A stretch of DNA of 64,000 nt from Pseudomonas viridiflava (GCF_900583165.1 NZ_UTKY01000008.1:62001-126000); one strand, 5' to 3'; counted from the stretch's first letter, positions 27,588 to 39,406 are shown. The notes: a model not told the origin generated them from the letters alone. A program made the numbers and translations.

Positions 27588-27921
27588 TTTGAATGCCCTG
27601 CGCGCCAGCCTCAACAGCGGCGAACATGTTTTTGCCGAGACCTTGGCATTTGTCGCCGCTGGTTACGACTACCAGCCGCAAGCCTTCATCAACGGCGATG
27701 TCGAAAATGCCGCCGGACAGAACGAAGGCTCGTGCAAGACCTTGGGTCTGGCACTGCTGGAAGGTTTGAGCGACCAGGAAGCGTTGCTGGCGTTTGGCGA
27801 GCATTACCGTTCGGTGGTGGCGACGCCAGAAGGCAGTGACCACGCCAATATCCGTGCACTGATCGCCCACGGCCTGGCCGGCGTGAAGTTCACAGCGCAG
27901 CCGCTCACCCGCAAATCCTGA
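27580..27921 (+). CDS. HopJ-type effector family protein
   Basis: The ATG at 27580 lies inside the last codons of the DUF1244 gene, which is overlapping and coupled. The 113-residue product (LNALRASLNSGEHVFAETLAFVAAGYDYQPQ) belongs to the HopJ family, named after a P. syringae effector but widespread as a small housekeeping protein, so no secretion role should be assumed. The last 13 codons lie within a 191-base tandem duplication. Confidence 0.88.
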   Translation: MNDLNALRASLNSGEHVFAETLAFVAAGYDYQPQAFINGDVENAAGQNEGSCKTLGLALLEGLSDQEALLAFGEHYRSVVATPEGSDHANIRALIAHGLAGVKFTAQPLTRKS

Positions 27922-27940
27922 GTCAGACATAAATCAAAAT

Positions 27941-28027
27941 GTGGGAGAGGGCTTGCTCCCGATTGCAGTGTGTCAGCTAATGAATACTTGGCCGATACAC
28001 CGCTATCGGGGGCAAGCCCCCTCCCAC
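27941..28027. repeat. REPIN, family 1 (in duplication unit 1)
   Basis: An inverted REP pair; its loop differs strongly from that of the REPIN at the same place in unit 2. Confidence 0.9.
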
Positions 28028-28131
28028 ATTTGTTTTGCGGTGTTTCTTAGAACGAAGCGTTCTGCAACCCATCGTGAAGTTCACCACACAGCCCCTAACC
28101 CGCAAATCCTAAGTCAGACATAGAATCAAAT

Positions 28132-28218
28132 GTGGGAGGGGGCTTGCCCCCGATTGCGGTGGATCAGTCACAGATGTTGAGACTGACACACTGCAATCGG
28201 AAGCAAGCCCCCTCCCAC
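28132..28218. repeat. REPIN, family 1 (in duplication unit 2)
   Basis: An inverted REP pair, ending 20 bases before the trxB stop codon. Confidence 0.9.
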
Positions 28219-28237
28219 ATTTGTTTTGCGGTGTTTC

Positions 28238-29203
<966 letters not shown>

Positions 29204-29482
29204 TCACTCCTGTCGACCGCCCGGACAACAAGGCGGCTGGAATAAAAAAGGGACCACGAAGCACTTGGGGAAGGCTTTAACTCGCAGGCCCTGAAAATAA
29301 TGGGTGCAGCGTATAGAGGGGGGCAAGATTAAGGAAATACGGAATAACAATCCAGCTCATAGGTGGTCTCTATGCAGACACGGTGCTTAATCGACGCGTT
29401 TGTTACCACTGATGTCGCCGCTTTCGCCCGTGCTGCAAAGCCGGTAAGGTCGGCGCGTTCGCCCATTTGCTCGGAGTCTTCC

Positions 29483-30232
29483 ATGCCCGCCCCTGCTCTT
29501 TCCGGCCCGCAGTACCTGCGCGAAGGCCTCAAACTGGTATTGAGCCCCAGCCTGCGACTATTCGTGCTACTGCCATTAGCGATTAACCTGGTGCTGTTCG
29601 TCGGCTTGATCTATTTCGCCGGCCATCAGTTCAGCCTGTGGGTCGATCATCTGATGCCGACGCTGCCCAATTGGCTGAGCTTTTTGAATTACTTGCTGTG
29701 GCCCTTGTTTGTGGTGCTGGTCGTGCTGATGGTGTTTTTCACCTTCACCATGCTGGCCAATATCATCGCCGCGCCATTCAACGGTTTTCTATCGGAAAAG
29801 GTTGAAGTGGTGGTGCGCGGTACCGATGACTTCCCGGCATTCAGCTGGGGAGAGCTGCTTGCCATGGTGCCGCGTACCCTGGCGCGGGAAATGCGCAAGC
29901 TGGGTTACTTCCTGCCACGGGCCATCGGCCTGTTTATCCTGTCGTTCATTCCGGTGGTCAACCTGATCGCGGCGCCGCTGTGGCTATTGTTTGGCGTGTG
30001 GATGATGGCGATCCAATACATCGACTACCCGGCCGACAACCACAAGCTGGGCTGGAACGAAATGCTCGCCTGGCTGCGCCAGAAGCGCTGGCAGAGCATG
30101 AGCTTCGGCGGGATTGTTTACCTGGTGTTGCTGGTGCCGGTGGTCAACCTGCTGATGATGCCGGCAGCGGTCGCTGGGGCGACGTTGTTTTGGGTACGCG
30201 AGCAAGGCGCAGAGGCGACGACCCCGTCATAA
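29483..30232 (+). CDS. cysZ: Sulfate transporter CysZ
   Basis: The ATG at 29483 with a GGAG site gives 249 residues; an earlier in-frame start adds a basic non-homologous stretch. It is a membrane protein with about four strongly hydrophobic segments and the CysZ-type start [30 protein letters not shown] and [11 protein letters not shown] motif. It imports sulfate for cysteine synthesis. It is divergent from trxB, a frequent pseudomonad arrangement. Confidence 0.93.
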   Translation: MPAPALSGPQYLREGLKLVLSPSLRLFVLLPLAINLVLFVGLIYFAGHQFSLWVDHLMPTLPNWLSFLNYLLWPLFVVLVVLMVFFTFTMLANIIAAPFNGFLSEKVEVVVRGTDDFPAFSWGELLAMVPRTLAREMRKLGYFLPRAIGLFILSFIPVVNLIAAPLWLLFGVWMMAIQYIDYPADNHKLGWNEMLAWLRQKRWQSMSFGGIVYLVLLVPVVNLLMMPAAVAGATLFWVREQGAEATTPS

Positions 30233-30286
30233 ATCCATCATCCCAATGACACAATGACGACATGGCCCACCGCGACACTGTGGGTC

Positions 30287-31489
30287 ATGACGACAGCCTC
30301 GCTTCACATCACCCTGATTACCGAAACCTTCCCGCCAGAAATCAACGGGGTGGCCAATACCCTTGGCCGCCTGTGCGACGGTTTGCGCGCACGTGGCCAC
30401 CAAGTCGAACTTGTGCGCCCGCGCCAGAACGCCGACCAAAGCCGCCCTAGCGATGATCAATTGCTGCTGTGCCGTGGCTGGCCGCTGCCGGGTTACCCGG
30501 GATTGCAGTGGGGCCAGTCATCAATGCACAAATTGCTGCGCCGCTGGACCCGTCAGCGCCCGGATGTGCTGTACATCGCCACCGAGGGGCCGCTGGGATT
30601 GTCGGCCTTGCGTGCCGCTCGGCGCCTGGGGATAAGTGTGGTCAGCGGCTTTCACACCAACTTTCAACAGTATTCCAACCAATATGGCTTGAGCCTGTTG
30701 AGCCGGGTGGTCACCCACTACCTGCGCTGGTTTCACAACCGTTCGACCTTGACCCTGGTGCCCAGCGCCAGCCAACGCCTTGAGTTGGAACGCCGACACT
30801 TCGAGCGCCTGGGCATGTTGTCACGCGGGGTAGACAGCCAACTGTTCCACCCGGCCAAGCGCGATAACGCCCTGCGTGAGAAGTGGGGCCTGGGTAATGA
30901 CGATATCGCCGTGCTGCACGTGGGCCGCCTGGCCCAGGAAAAAAACCTGGGGATGCTCAAGCGCTGCTTGGATGCTTTGCGTCGCACTTATCCACAGCGT
31001 CAATTGAAACTGATCATCGTCGGTGACGGGCCGCAACGTGCGCAGCTGGCGTCCGGCCTGCCCGATGCGGTGTTCTGCGGCACTCAGCGCGGCGAAGAAC
31101 TGGCGCGGCATTACGCCTCCGGGGACTTGTTCCTGTTCCCCAGCCTCACTGAAACCTTCGGTAATGTGGTGCTTGAAGCCATGGCCTCAGGCCTTGGCGT
31201 AGTGGCGTACGACCAAGCGGCCGCCAGCCAGCATATCCGCCATGGCTACAACGGCGTGCTGGCGATGCCAGGCGATGAGGACGCGTTTTGCGATGCGGCC
31301 ATCTGGCTGCTGGAAGAACAGGAGACGTTGCGCAGGGCCCGGCTGAACGCACGGCAACATGCGAGCCGTCAGGGCTGGCCAGCAATCATCGAACAGTTTG
31401 AACGACAGTTGCGCGGGGTGTGCGAGGACGGGCACCCGGTGCCCGCCCTGTCGCCGCTTACACCAGGGTCGTCAACGCCTCACGACTGA
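30287..31489 (+). CDS. Glycosyltransferase family 4 protein
   Basis: About 400 residues from the ATG at 30287 (one at 30254 is also possible). The N-terminal half begins LHITLITETFPPEINGVANTLGRL, the C-terminal half has the donor-site VLHVGRLAQEKNL and the E-x7-E motif in FPSLTETFGNVVLEAMASG. This layout resembles alpha-mannosyl- or sulfoquinovosyl-transferases acting on membrane lipids. The acceptor is unknown. The last 32 bases overlap the 3' end of the convergent OYE gene. Confidence 0.9.
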   Translation: MTTASLHITLITETFPPEINGVANTLGRLCDGLRARGHQVELVRPRQNADQSRPSDDQLLLCRGWPLPGYPGLQWGQSSMHKLLRRWTRQRPDVLYIATEGPLGLSALRAARRLGISVVSGFHTNFQQYSNQYGLSLLSRVVTHYLRWFHNRSTLTLVPSASQRLELERRHFERLGMLSRGVDSQLFHPAKRDNALREKWGLGNDDIAVLHVGRLAQEKNLGMLKRCLDALRRTYPQRQLKLIIVGDGPQRAQLASGLPDAVFCGTQRGEELARHYASGDLFLFPSLTETFGNVVLEAMASGLGVVAYDQAAASQHIRHGYNGVLAMPGDEDAFCDAAIWLLEEQETLRRARLNARQHASRQGWPAIIEQFERQLRGVCEDGHPVPALSPLTPGSSTPHD

Positions 31490-32561
31490 AGGGCAGGATG
31501 TCACCTTCGCGACCTTCGCGTACTTTCACCGCCCAATCCGGGTCTACCAGCAGGGCACGGCCTACGGCGACCAGGTCGAACTCGTCGTTGTTCAGGCGCT
31601 CCAGCAGCTTTTCAAGGCTGGCGGGCTGCGCAACCTTGTCGGTGTTGACCATGAACTGCAGGAACTCGCCATCCAGGCCGACGCTGCCCACGGTAATCGT
31701 TGGTTTACCGGTGAGCTGGCGCGTCCAGCCGGCCAGGTTGAGGTCGGAGCCTTCAAATTCCGGCTCCCAAAAACGCCGGGTGGAGCAGTGGAAAATGTCC
31801 ACGCCAGCGTCAGACAGCGGCTTGAGAAACTCACCCAGCGCCTCGGGGGTTTGCACCAGGCGTGCGGTGTAGTCCTGCTGCTTCCATTGGGAGAAGCGGA
31901 AGATGATCGGGAAATCCGGGCCTACAGCGGCGCGGGTAGCCTGGATCAATTCGATGGCAAAGCGCGAGCGGTTGGCCAGGCTGCCGCCGTATTCGTCGGT
32001 GCGCTGGTTGCTGCCTTCCCAGAAGAACTGGTCTACCAAATAGCCGTGGGCGCCGTGGATCTCCACGCCGTCCATGCCGATGCTTTGGGCGTCCTTGGCG
32101 GCTTGGGCGAAGGCATTAACCACGTCTTTGATGTCTTGCTGGGTCATGCCATGGACGACTTCCTTGCCGTCCTTGAGTTTTTCCATCGGGCCGTAGGCCG
32201 GCACGCTGGCGTCCGGCTCGGTACCGATACGGCGCACGCTGCCCACGTGCCACAGTTGAGGGACGATCTTGCCGCCTTCGGCGTGCACGGCGTCGACGAC
32301 TTTTTTCCAGCCGGCCAGGGCGGCTTCACCGTAGAAATGCGGGACGTTGGGGTAACCGTTGGAGGCTTGATGACCGACCACGGTGCCTTCGGTGATGATC
32401 AGGCCCACGCCCGCTGCCGCGCGACGGCGGTAGTATTCGATGACTTTGGAATTGGGCACGCCGCCTGGCGAGAACGAGCGGGTCATCGGCGCCATGACTA
32501 CGCGGGTCGACAGTTGCAATGCACCGAGCTGGAACGGTTTGAACAAGGCTTGGACAGGCAT
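31458..32561 (-). CDS. NADH:flavin oxidoreductase, old yellow enzyme family
   Basis: A 367-residue TIM-barrel FMN enzyme (start ALFKPFQLGALQLSTRVVMAPMTRSFS). The substrate-binding motif is HGAHGYLVDQFFW, the FMN-phosphate region is FDLVAVGRALLVDPDW. OYE proteins reduce activated C=C bonds, for example in enals, and nitro compounds using NAD(P)H. The native substrate is unknown. The 3' end overlaps the glycosyltransferase gene. Confidence 0.92.
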   Translation of the reverse strand: MPVQALFKPFQLGALQLSTRVVMAPMTRSFSPGGVPNSKVIEYYRRRAAAGVGLIITEGTVVGHQASNGYPNVPHFYGEAALAGWKKVVDAVHAEGGKIVPQLWHVGSVRRIGTEPDASVPAYGPMEKLKDGKEVVHGMTQQDIKDVVNAFAQAAKDAQSIGMDGVEIHGAHGYLVDQFFWEGSNQRTDEYGGSLANRSRFAIELIQATRAAVGPDFPIIFRFSQWKQQDYTARLVQTPEALGEFLKPLSDAGVDIFHCSTRRFWEPEFEGSDLNLAGWTRQLTGKPTITVGSVGLDGEFLQFMVNTDKVAQPASLEKLLERLNNDEFDLVAVGRALLVDPDWAVKVREGREGDILPFSREALTTLV

Positions 32562-32670
32562 GGGGATGCTCCACGTAAGGCGGGTTTATGACGTGGATAA
32601 TATTGGCCGCACACTGGCCTGGATAGCACTATTGATCTGAGTGATTAAAGGGTAAAAGTGCCCACATAAC

Positions 32671-32770
32671 TGTAGGAGAGAGCTTGCTCGCGAAAGTAGA
32701 CAATGATGACGCGGGCGTTCTGGATGAACGCGGCGCTCTCAGGTTTTTCGCGAGCAAGCTCGCTCCTACA
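32671..32770. repeat. REPIN, family 2 (TAGGAG(C/A)GAGCTTGCTCGCG)
   Basis: Two inverted copies of the second REP family around a roughly 50-base loop, in the gap between the OYE and glutathione peroxidase genes. Confidence 0.88.
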
Positions 32771-32781
32771 AGGGAGCGGTG

Positions 32782-33264
32782 TTAGCTCAGGGCTTTTTCG
32801 ATGGCCTGGACGATGGTGGGATCGTCCGGCGCGGTGCGTGGCGAGAAACGCGCCAGTACACGGCCGTCCTTGCCCAGCAGGAACTTTTCGAAGTTCCAGG
32901 TGATATCCCCCGGAAATTCCGCACCCTCGCCCGCCAGCAATCGGTAGAGCTGATGACGATCAGGGCCGTTCACGTCGAGCTTGCTGCCCAAAGGAAAGGT
33001 CACGCCGTAGTTAAGGCTGCAAAACTCGCGGATCTCTTCTTCAGAGCCCGGTTCCTGCCCGGCAAACTGGTTGCACGGCAGGCCCAACACGGTAAACCCC
33101 TGAGCCTTGTATTGCTGGTAGAGGTTCTCCAAAGCCGCATATTGCGGGGTCAAGCCACATTTGGACGCCACATTGACCACCAGCACAACTTGCCCCTTGA
33201 AGGGCGCCAGCGGTAGCTCTTGTCCGTCCAAAGCTTTGAGTTTCAGGTCGTGGAAAGCACTCAT
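32782..33264 (-). CDS. Glutathione peroxidase (Cys type)
   Basis: The start at 33264 (MSAFHDLKLKA) has a GGAG site and gives 160 residues. Peroxidatic Cys36 lies in NVASKCGLTPQY; the GPx motif LGLPCNQFAGQEPGSEEEI and late WNFEKFL complete the active site. Bacterial members of this type usually use thioredoxin rather than glutathione. It reduces peroxides in the cytoplasm. Confidence 0.92.
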   Translation of the reverse strand: MSAFHDLKLKALDGQELPLAPFKGQVVLVVNVASKCGLTPQYAALENLYQQYKAQGFTVLGLPCNQFAGQEPGSEEEIREFCSLNYGVTFPLGSKLDVNGPDRHQLYRLLAGEGAEFPGDITWNFEKFLLGKDGRVLARFSPRTAPDDPTIVQAIEKALS

Positions 33265-33365
33265 GACGAACTCCAGATATCCCATGTTCTTCGCATTGCG
33301 GCTCGTCGAGATTACAACCCGCAAGCCTGCAATCATAGACGCCGATTGCAAAACTCGCCTGCGGG

Positions 33366-33830
33366 TTACTGAGCGGTCGGCCAGGGCAGAATCGGGATCG
33401 CGGTCACGGCGTTCTGTGGGCTGCCTTCAATCAAGCGGTCGCTGTACACCAGGTAAACCAGGGTGTTGCGCTTCTTGTCGAGGAAGCGCACCACTTGCAT
33501 GGTCTTGAACACCAGGGAGGTACGCTCCTTGAACACTTCGTCGCCGTCCTTGAGCTCGCCCTTGAAGCGGATCGGGCCCACCTGCCGGCAGGCGATCGAG
33601 GCTTCAGCGCGGTCTTCGGCCAGGCCCAGGCCACCCTTGACGCCGCCGGTCTTGGCGCGGGACAGGTAGCAGGTCACGCCGTCGACCTTGGGGTCATCGA
33701 AGGCTTCGACGACAATTCGGTCATTGGGGCCGACGAACTTGAACACCGTCGACACCTGGCCGACTTCTTCGGCCGATGCCAGCAGCGGCATGGCCAACAG
33801 CAGGCCGAGCAATCCCTTCATTAGGCGCAT
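33366..33830 (-). CDS. creA: CreA family protein
   Basis: A 154-residue protein with a Sec signal peptide ([20 protein letters not shown]). It matches Cre[28 protein letters not shown] and [10 protein letters not shown], with two cysteines that may form a disulfide. CreA is a conserved periplasmic protein of unknown role, not tied to the CreBCD system in spite of its name. It lies just downstream of proB on the same strand. Confidence 0.92.
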   Translation of the reverse strand: MRLMKGLLGLLLAMPLLASAEEVGQVSTVFKFVGPNDRIVVEAFDDPKVDGVTCYLSRAKTGGVKGGLGLAEDRAEASIACRQVGPIRFKGELKDGDEVFKERTSLVFKTMQVVRFLDKKRNTLVYLVYSDRLIEGSPQNAVTAIPILPWPTAQ

Positions 33831-33844
33831 TGTGTATTCCTTTG

Positions 33845-34963
33845 TTAAACCAAAATCAGGTTGTCGCGGTGAACCAGTTCCGGTTCGGCCATATAACCCA
33901 ACAGACTCACAATCGCGTCAGACGACTGCCCGATGATCTTTTGCGCTTCCAGGGCGCTGTAGTTGGCCAGGCCGCGGGCGATCTCACGACCGTCGGGCGC
34001 CACGCATACCACCATCTCGCCACGGCGGAAGCTGCCCTGCACCCGCTTGACACCCACCGGCAGCAAACTCTTGTTGCCTTGGGACAACGCCGACACCGCG
34101 CCATCGTCCAGCACCAGCGTGCCACGGGTTTGCAGATGACCGGCCAGCCATTGTTTGCGCGCCGCCAGCATGCCGCGTTCCGGCGACAGCAACGTACCGA
34201 TGCGCTCGCCGGCCTTGAGACGGTCCAGCACACGTTCAATGCGCCCACCGACGATGATGGTGTGGGCACCGGAACGCGCAGCCAGGCGCGCCGCACGCAG
34301 CTTGGTCTGCATGCCGCCACGGCCCAGGGCACCACCAACGCTGCCAGCTACGGCGTCCAGCGCCGGGTCGTCGGCACGCGCCTCAAAGATCATCTGGGCG
34401 TCGGGGTTGTTGCGCGGGTCGGCGTCGAACATGCCGTCACGGTCAGTGAGGATCACCAACAGGTCGGCTTCCACCAGGTTGGCCACCAGGGCCGCCAGAG
34501 TGTCGTTATCGCCAAAGCGGATTTCGTCGGTGACCACGGTGTCGTTTTCGTTGATCACCGGGATGACTTTCAGCTCCACCAGCGCACGCAAGGTACTGCG
34601 GGCGTTGAGATAGCGCTTGCGGTCGGACAGGTCGTCGTGGGTCAGCAGGATCTGCGCCGTGTGGCGGCCGTGCTCGGCAAAGCTGGATTCCCAGGCTTGC
34701 ACCAGGCCCATCTGGCCGATGGCGGCGGCGGCTTGCAGTTCGTGCATCGCGCTGGGTCGCGCGGTCCAGCCAAGGCGGCTCATCCCGGCGGCAACCGCCC
34801 CGGACGACACCAGCACCAACTCAACACCGGCCTCATGCAAGGCCACCATTTGCTCGACCCAGACGCTCATGGCTGCGCGATCGAGCCCCTTGCCATCCGC
34901 CGTCAGCAGCGCACTGCCGATCTTTACGACCCAGCGCTGCGCACCTGTCACTTTGCTCCGCAT
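33845..34963 (-). CDS. proB: Glutamate 5-kinase
   Basis: A 372-residue enzyme starting [21 protein letters not shown] second ATG one codon upstream with an AAGG site is equally possible. The amino-acid kinase domain is followed by a C-terminal PUA domain (about residues 280-355). It phosphorylates glutamate as the first step in proline synthesis. The order obgE-proB-creA is a common pseudomonad arrangement. Confidence 0.96.
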   Translation of the reverse strand: MRSKVTGAQRWVVKIGSALLTADGKGLDRAAMSVWVEQMVALHEAGVELVLVSSGAVAAGMSRLGWTARPSAMHELQAAAAIGQMGLVQAWESSFAEHGRHTAQILLTHDDLSDRKRYLNARSTLRALVELKVIPVINENDTVVTDEIRFGDNDTLAALVANLVEADLLVILTDRDGMFDADPRNNPDAQMIFEARADDPALDAVAGSVGGALGRGGMQTKLRAARLAARSGAHTIIVGGRIERVLDRLKAGERIGTLLSPERGMLAARKQWLAGHLQTRGTLVLDDGAVSALSQGNKSLLPVGVKRVQGSFRRGEMVVCVAPDGREIARGLANYSALEAQKIIGQSSDAIVSLLGYMAEPELVHRDNLILV

Positions 34964-35030
34964 CATCTTCAACCTTAGATTGAGGGCTGCGCGACCCAGC
35001 GCGGCCCATAACGTTAAACCCGGATACTAA

Positions 35031-35056
35031 AACGCCGCTCTATAGAGAGCGGCGTT
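35031..35056 (-). terminator. Hairpin terminator between obgE and proB
   Basis: AACGCCGCTCT pairs with AGAGCGGCGTT around ATAG; on the minus strand it is followed by TTTTAG. It could limit obgE read-through into proB. Confidence 0.7.
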
Positions 35057-35074
35057 CAAGTTTACTGCAACGGA

Positions 35075-36328
<1,254 letters not shown>

Positions 36329-36446
36329 TTAAAAAACCAAGACATAAGACTCTTGCAAAAATGAGCGTAGCGACCTCAATCAGCGACCGCAAATTCGCTG
36401 CCGGGGCCTGTCACAAACAGCTTTGCAAGAGACTCACCCCACAAAC

Positions 36447-36477
36447 GAAAAAGCCCCGTCGCGAGACAGGGCTTTTC
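36447..36477 (-). terminator. Terminator after rplU-rpmA
   Basis: AAAAAGCCC ... GGGCTTTT hairpin on the minus strand, 15 bases past the rpmA stop. It may be partial, as obgE often shares this transcript. Confidence 0.75.
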
Positions 36478-36491
36478 CAGCGATTGCGCAA

Positions 36492-36749
36492 TTAAGCTGC
36501 GACAACGCTCACGTAACGGCGGTTGAAAGCGCCTTTTACTTCAAACTTGATCACGCCTTCGATTTTCGCGAAGAGGGTGTGATCTTTACCCATGCCTACA
36601 CCGTAACCGGCGTGGAATTGGGTGCCGCGCTGACGCACGATGATGTTGCCCGGAATGATTTTCTGGCCGCCATACATCTTGACGCCAAGGCGTTTGGCTT
36701 CTGAATCGCGACCGTTACGGGTACTACCACCAGCTTTTTTGTGTGCCAT
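36492..36749 (-). CDS. rpmA: 50S ribosomal protein L27
   Basis: An 85-residue protein, [24 protein letters not shown], with the full L27 sequence. It lies near the peptidyl-transferase centre of the ribosome. It is 34 bases downstream of rplU. Confidence 0.98.
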   Translation of the reverse strand: MAHKKAGGSTRNGRDSEAKRLGVKMYGGQKIIPGNIIVRQRGTQFHAGYGVGMGKDHTLFAKIEGVIKFEVKGAFNRRYVSVVAA

Positions 36750-36783
36750 GAGTCAATTCTCCTAGTGAGGAATTAGGCTGAAA

Positions 36784-37098
36784 TTAAGCCTGAATACCGG
36801 TGATTTTGATCTCGGTGTACCACTGGCGGTGGCCCATACGCTTCATGTGGTGCTTACGACGACGGAACTTGATGATGCGGACTTTATCGTGACGACCTTG
36901 GGAGATCACTTCAGCCACAACGGTAGCGCCAGCAACAACTGGAGCGCCGATGTTCACGTCATCGCCATTGGCGACCAACAGAACGCGATCAAAAGTAACG
37001 GATTCGCCAGTAGCGATTTCCAGTTTTTCGATCTTCAGGTATTCACCTGGGGCGACCTTGTATTGCTTGCCACCAGTAACAATTACTGCGTACGACAT
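36784..37098 (-). CDS. rplU: 50S ribosomal protein L21
   Basis: The start at 37098 ([21 protein letters not shown]) gives the standard 104 residues; a longer frame upstream adds an unrelated leader. It contains the L21 signature [25 protein letters not shown]. It is the first gene of the rplU-rpmA operon. Confidence 0.98.
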   Translation of the reverse strand: MSYAVIVTGGKQYKVAPGEYLKIEKLEIATGESVTFDRVLLVANGDDVNIGAPVVAGATVVAEVISQGRHDKVRIIKFRRRKHHMKRMGHRQWYTEIKITGIQA

Positions 37099-37229
37099 GG
37101 TATTTCTCCGATAATCCTGCTCACCCAGCTCTTTATAAGAAGAGGTATTGGCTGGCATGGCTGCATGGGATGGACGTCCCGAATGCAATTGCGTAAGGCA
37201 GGTGCTGCCCAGGAAGTTCAGGGTGCGCG

Positions 37230-37258
37230 ATTGTACGCAAGGCTTTGAAGCGTTGCAA
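37230..37258 (-). promoter_or_regulatory. Sigma-70 promoter of rplU-rpmA
   Basis: On the minus strand TTGCAA (-35), 17-base spacer, TACAAT (-10), about 130 bases before rplU. Confidence 0.75.
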
Positions 37259-37337
37259 GGGGCCGTCCATCGCGCCTTGACACTGCGGGGTCAGGGTCCT
37301 AGCATGCCGCGCAACCCTTCTGGAGCGACTGTCGCTG

Positions 37338-38306
37338 ATGCAACCCCAAGCTTTCTACCGCGCGGTAGCGGACGATTTTAGCGCCGTCGACGGCATCATC
37401 AAGCAGCAGCTGACGTCTAAAGTGCCGTTGGTCTCCAAAATTGGCGACTACATTACGTCGGCCGGCGGTAAACGCCTGCGTCCTTTATTAGTGTTGCTGT
37501 GTGGCAAGGCCCTGGGCCGCGAAGGCGATGACCTGCGCCTGCTGGCCGCCACCATCGAATTTCTGCACACCGCCACCCTGCTGCATGACGACGTGGTCGA
37601 CATGTCCGGCATGCGCCGTGGCCGCGAGACCGCCAACGCGATGTGGGGCAACGCACCCAGCGTGCTGGTGGGCGATTTCCTGTATTCGCGCTCGTTTGAA
37701 ATGATGGTCGAGCTGGGCTCGATGCCGGTGATGAAGATTCTGTCCCAGGCCACGCGCATCATCGCTGAAGGCGAAGTGTTGCAGCTGTCCAAGGTGCGCG
37801 ACGCCAGCACCACCGAAGAAACCTATATGGAAGTGATTCGCGGCAAGACCGCGATGCTCTTCGAAGCCTCCACCCACAGTGCTGCCGCGCTGTGTGGCGC
37901 GACTGCCGAACAGGCTGAAGCCCTGCGCACCTTTGGTGATCACCTGGGTGTGGCGTTCCAACTGGTAGACGACCTGCTCGACTACAAGGGCGACGCCGAA
38001 ACCCTGGGCAAGAACGTCGGTGACGACCTGGCGGAGGGCAAGCCGACCTTGCCGCTGATCTACACCATGCGCGAAGGCACGCCGGAACAGGCCGCCCTAG
38101 TGCGCAAGGCGATCCAGAAAGGCGGGATCGAAGACCTGGAGAGCATCCGCGAAGCTGTCGAAGCTTCCGGCTCGCTGGATTACACCGCGCAGTTGGCCCG
38201 TGACTACGTGGCCCGTGCGATCAAGTGCCTGGAAGCCCTGCCGGCCAGCGAATACCGGGATGCCCTGGTAGAGCTGAGTGAGTTTGCAGTCGCTCGCACG
38301 CACTAA
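37338..38306 (+). CDS. ispB: Octaprenyl/polyprenyl diphosphate synthase
   Basis: A 322-residue trans-isoprenyl diphosphate synthase with the two Asp-rich motifs LLHDDVVDMSGMRRG and LVDDLLDYKGD. It makes the C40-C45 side chain of ubiquinone. It is divergent from rplU, as in other gammaproteobacteria. Confidence 0.96.
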   Translation: MQPQAFYRAVADDFSAVDGIIKQQLTSKVPLVSKIGDYITSAGGKRLRPLLVLLCGKALGREGDDLRLLAATIEFLHTATLLHDDVVDMSGMRRGRETANAMWGNAPSVLVGDFLYSRSFEMMVELGSMPVMKILSQATRIIAEGEVLQLSKVRDASTTEETYMEVIRGKTAMLFEASTHSAAALCGATAEQAEALRTFGDHLGVAFQLVDDLLDYKGDAETLGKNVGDDLAEGKPTLPLIYTMREGTPEQAALVRKAIQKGGIEDLESIREAVEASGSLDYTAQLARDYVARAIKCLEALPASEYRDALVELSEFAVARTH

Positions 38307-38331
38307 GAATCACCTGCGAACACGTACCAAT

Positions 38332-38418
38332 GTGGGAGGGGGCTTGCCCCCGATTGCGGTGTGTCAGTCAATACATTCAGTGACTGACACACTGTCATCG
38401 GGGCAAGCCCCCTCCCAC
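38332..38418. repeat. REPIN, family 1
   Basis: An inverted REP pair between ispB and yjdM. Confidence 0.9.
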
Positions 38419-38513
38419 ATTTGGTTTGTATTACCAATTGGCCATCCCGCCCCAGCCACAAAACCCTATATAATGTGCGCCCTTTAGCCATCCCTGACTC
38501 TCAAGGAGCCTTA

Positions 38514-38855
38514 GTGAGCACGTTGCCACCCTGCCCGAAATGCAATTCCGAATACACCTACGAAGACGGCGCCCAGCTGATCTGCCCGGAATGCGCCCAC
38601 GAGTGGTCCGCCAATGGCGAGGCCGAAGCGGCCAGCGATGAAACCGTAAAGAAAGACTCTGTAGGCAATGTGCTACAGGACGGCGACACCATCACCGTGA
38701 TCAAAGACCTCAAGGTCAAGGGCACCTCCCTCGTGGTGAAGGTCGGCACCAAGGTCAAGAACATCCGCCTGTGCGATGGCGACCACGATATCGATTGCAA
38801 GATCGACGGTATTGGCCCGATGAAACTCAAGTCTGAGTTCGTGCGCAAAGTCTGA
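38514..38855 (+). CDS. yjdM: YjdM/PhnA-family zinc-ribbon protein
   Basis: A GTG start at 38514 behind AAGGAG gives 113 residues. A zinc ribbon ([27 protein letters not shown], two CxxC pairs) is followed by a PhnA domain with [17 protein letters not shown]. Once named PhnA, the family is not part of the phosphonate lyase pathway; its role is unknown. A TATAAT box at 38469-38474 is a good -10 for this gene. Confidence 0.92.
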   Translation: MSTLPPCPKCNSEYTYEDGAQLICPECAHEWSANGEAEAASDETVKKDSVGNVLQDGDTITVIKDLKVKGTSLVVKVGTKVKNIRLCDGDHDIDCKIDGIGPMKLKSEFVRKV

Positions 38856-38866
38856 ACCTGCTGCCT

Positions 38867-38891
38867 CCATCCCGTGCCCGCCGCGGGATGG
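38867..38891 (+). terminator. Hairpin downstream of yjdM
   Basis: CCATCCCG pairs with CGGGATGG. Only a short T run follows, so it may be a weak terminator or mRNA-stabilising hairpin. Confidence 0.5.
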
Positions 38892-38972
38892 CGTTTCGCC
38901 CTCCTAATTGATCCCGCGCAATACCCACACAGAAAAACCCACAAACCGCCAATAGGCACTTGCTATTCTACG

Positions 38973-38991
38973 AATAAGAATTATTCTCATT
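38973..38991. promoter_or_regulatory. Fur-box-like palindrome
   Basis: AATAAGAATTATTCTCATT differs from the near-perfect Fur palindrome AATGAGAATTATTCTCATT at one base. It lies 22 bases before the next gene, within its promoter region. Confidence 0.75.
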
Positions 38992-39013
38992 GAATTCATC
39001 AAGGAGAACGACC

Positions 39014-39271
39014 ATGACTTATTTGATAGATGCCTGGCTGGATCGCCCACACCCTTACCTGCGAATCCTGCATCGGGAAACCGGGGAAGTCTGTGCGGTA
39101 CTGGAAGAAGAAGCGCTGAATGAATTGCAGGACCAGGGCGACCTGGACGTCAATGGACTGAGTTCGAGCGAACCTGGGGTACTGAAGGAGGTCGTGCGTA
39201 ATCTGTTTCTATTCTGCTATGCCCGAGCGTTGCGCCCGGCCACGGAGCTCAATGGCAAGTTTCATCCATGA
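39014..39271 (+). CDS. Small conserved hypothetical protein, probably iron-regulated
   Basis: An ATG at 39014 behind AAGGAG gives 85 residues: MTYLIDAWLDRPHPYLRILHRETGEVCAVLEEEALNELQDQGDL. No known domain is recognised. A similar small gene lies near ispB in other pseudomonads. The Fur-like box just upstream suggests induction under iron limitation; the role is unknown. Confidence 0.8.
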   Translation: MTYLIDAWLDRPHPYLRILHRETGEVCAVLEEEALNELQDQGDLDVNGLSSSEPGVLKEVVRNLFLFCYARALRPATELNGKFHP

Positions 39272-39290
39272 GCCACCACGCAAAACCCCG

Positions 39291-39387
39291 TAGGAGCGAG
39301 CTCGCTCGCGAAGAACTTGAACCCGCTGCGTTAATCCAAACACGCCGCGTTATCGTTGACGTCTTTCGCGAGCAAGCTCGCTCCTAC
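39291..39387. repeat. REPIN, family 2
   Basis: An inverted pair of TAGGAGCGAGC(T)CGCTCGCGAA-type sequences between the small iron-regulated gene and fklB. Confidence 0.88.
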
Positions 39388-39406
39388 AGGTAACCAACCG
39401 CAGGTC

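Noticed and set aside
27580..27921. HopJ-family gene as a type III effector
   Set aside because: The family is widespread in non-pathogens and here is coupled to a DUF1244 gene in a pterin operon; no hrp-type promoter is visible.
38514..38855. PhnA as part of phosphonate degradation
   Set aside because: No phn genes are nearby, and the YjdM family is not the phosphonoacetate hydrolase or C-P lyase component.
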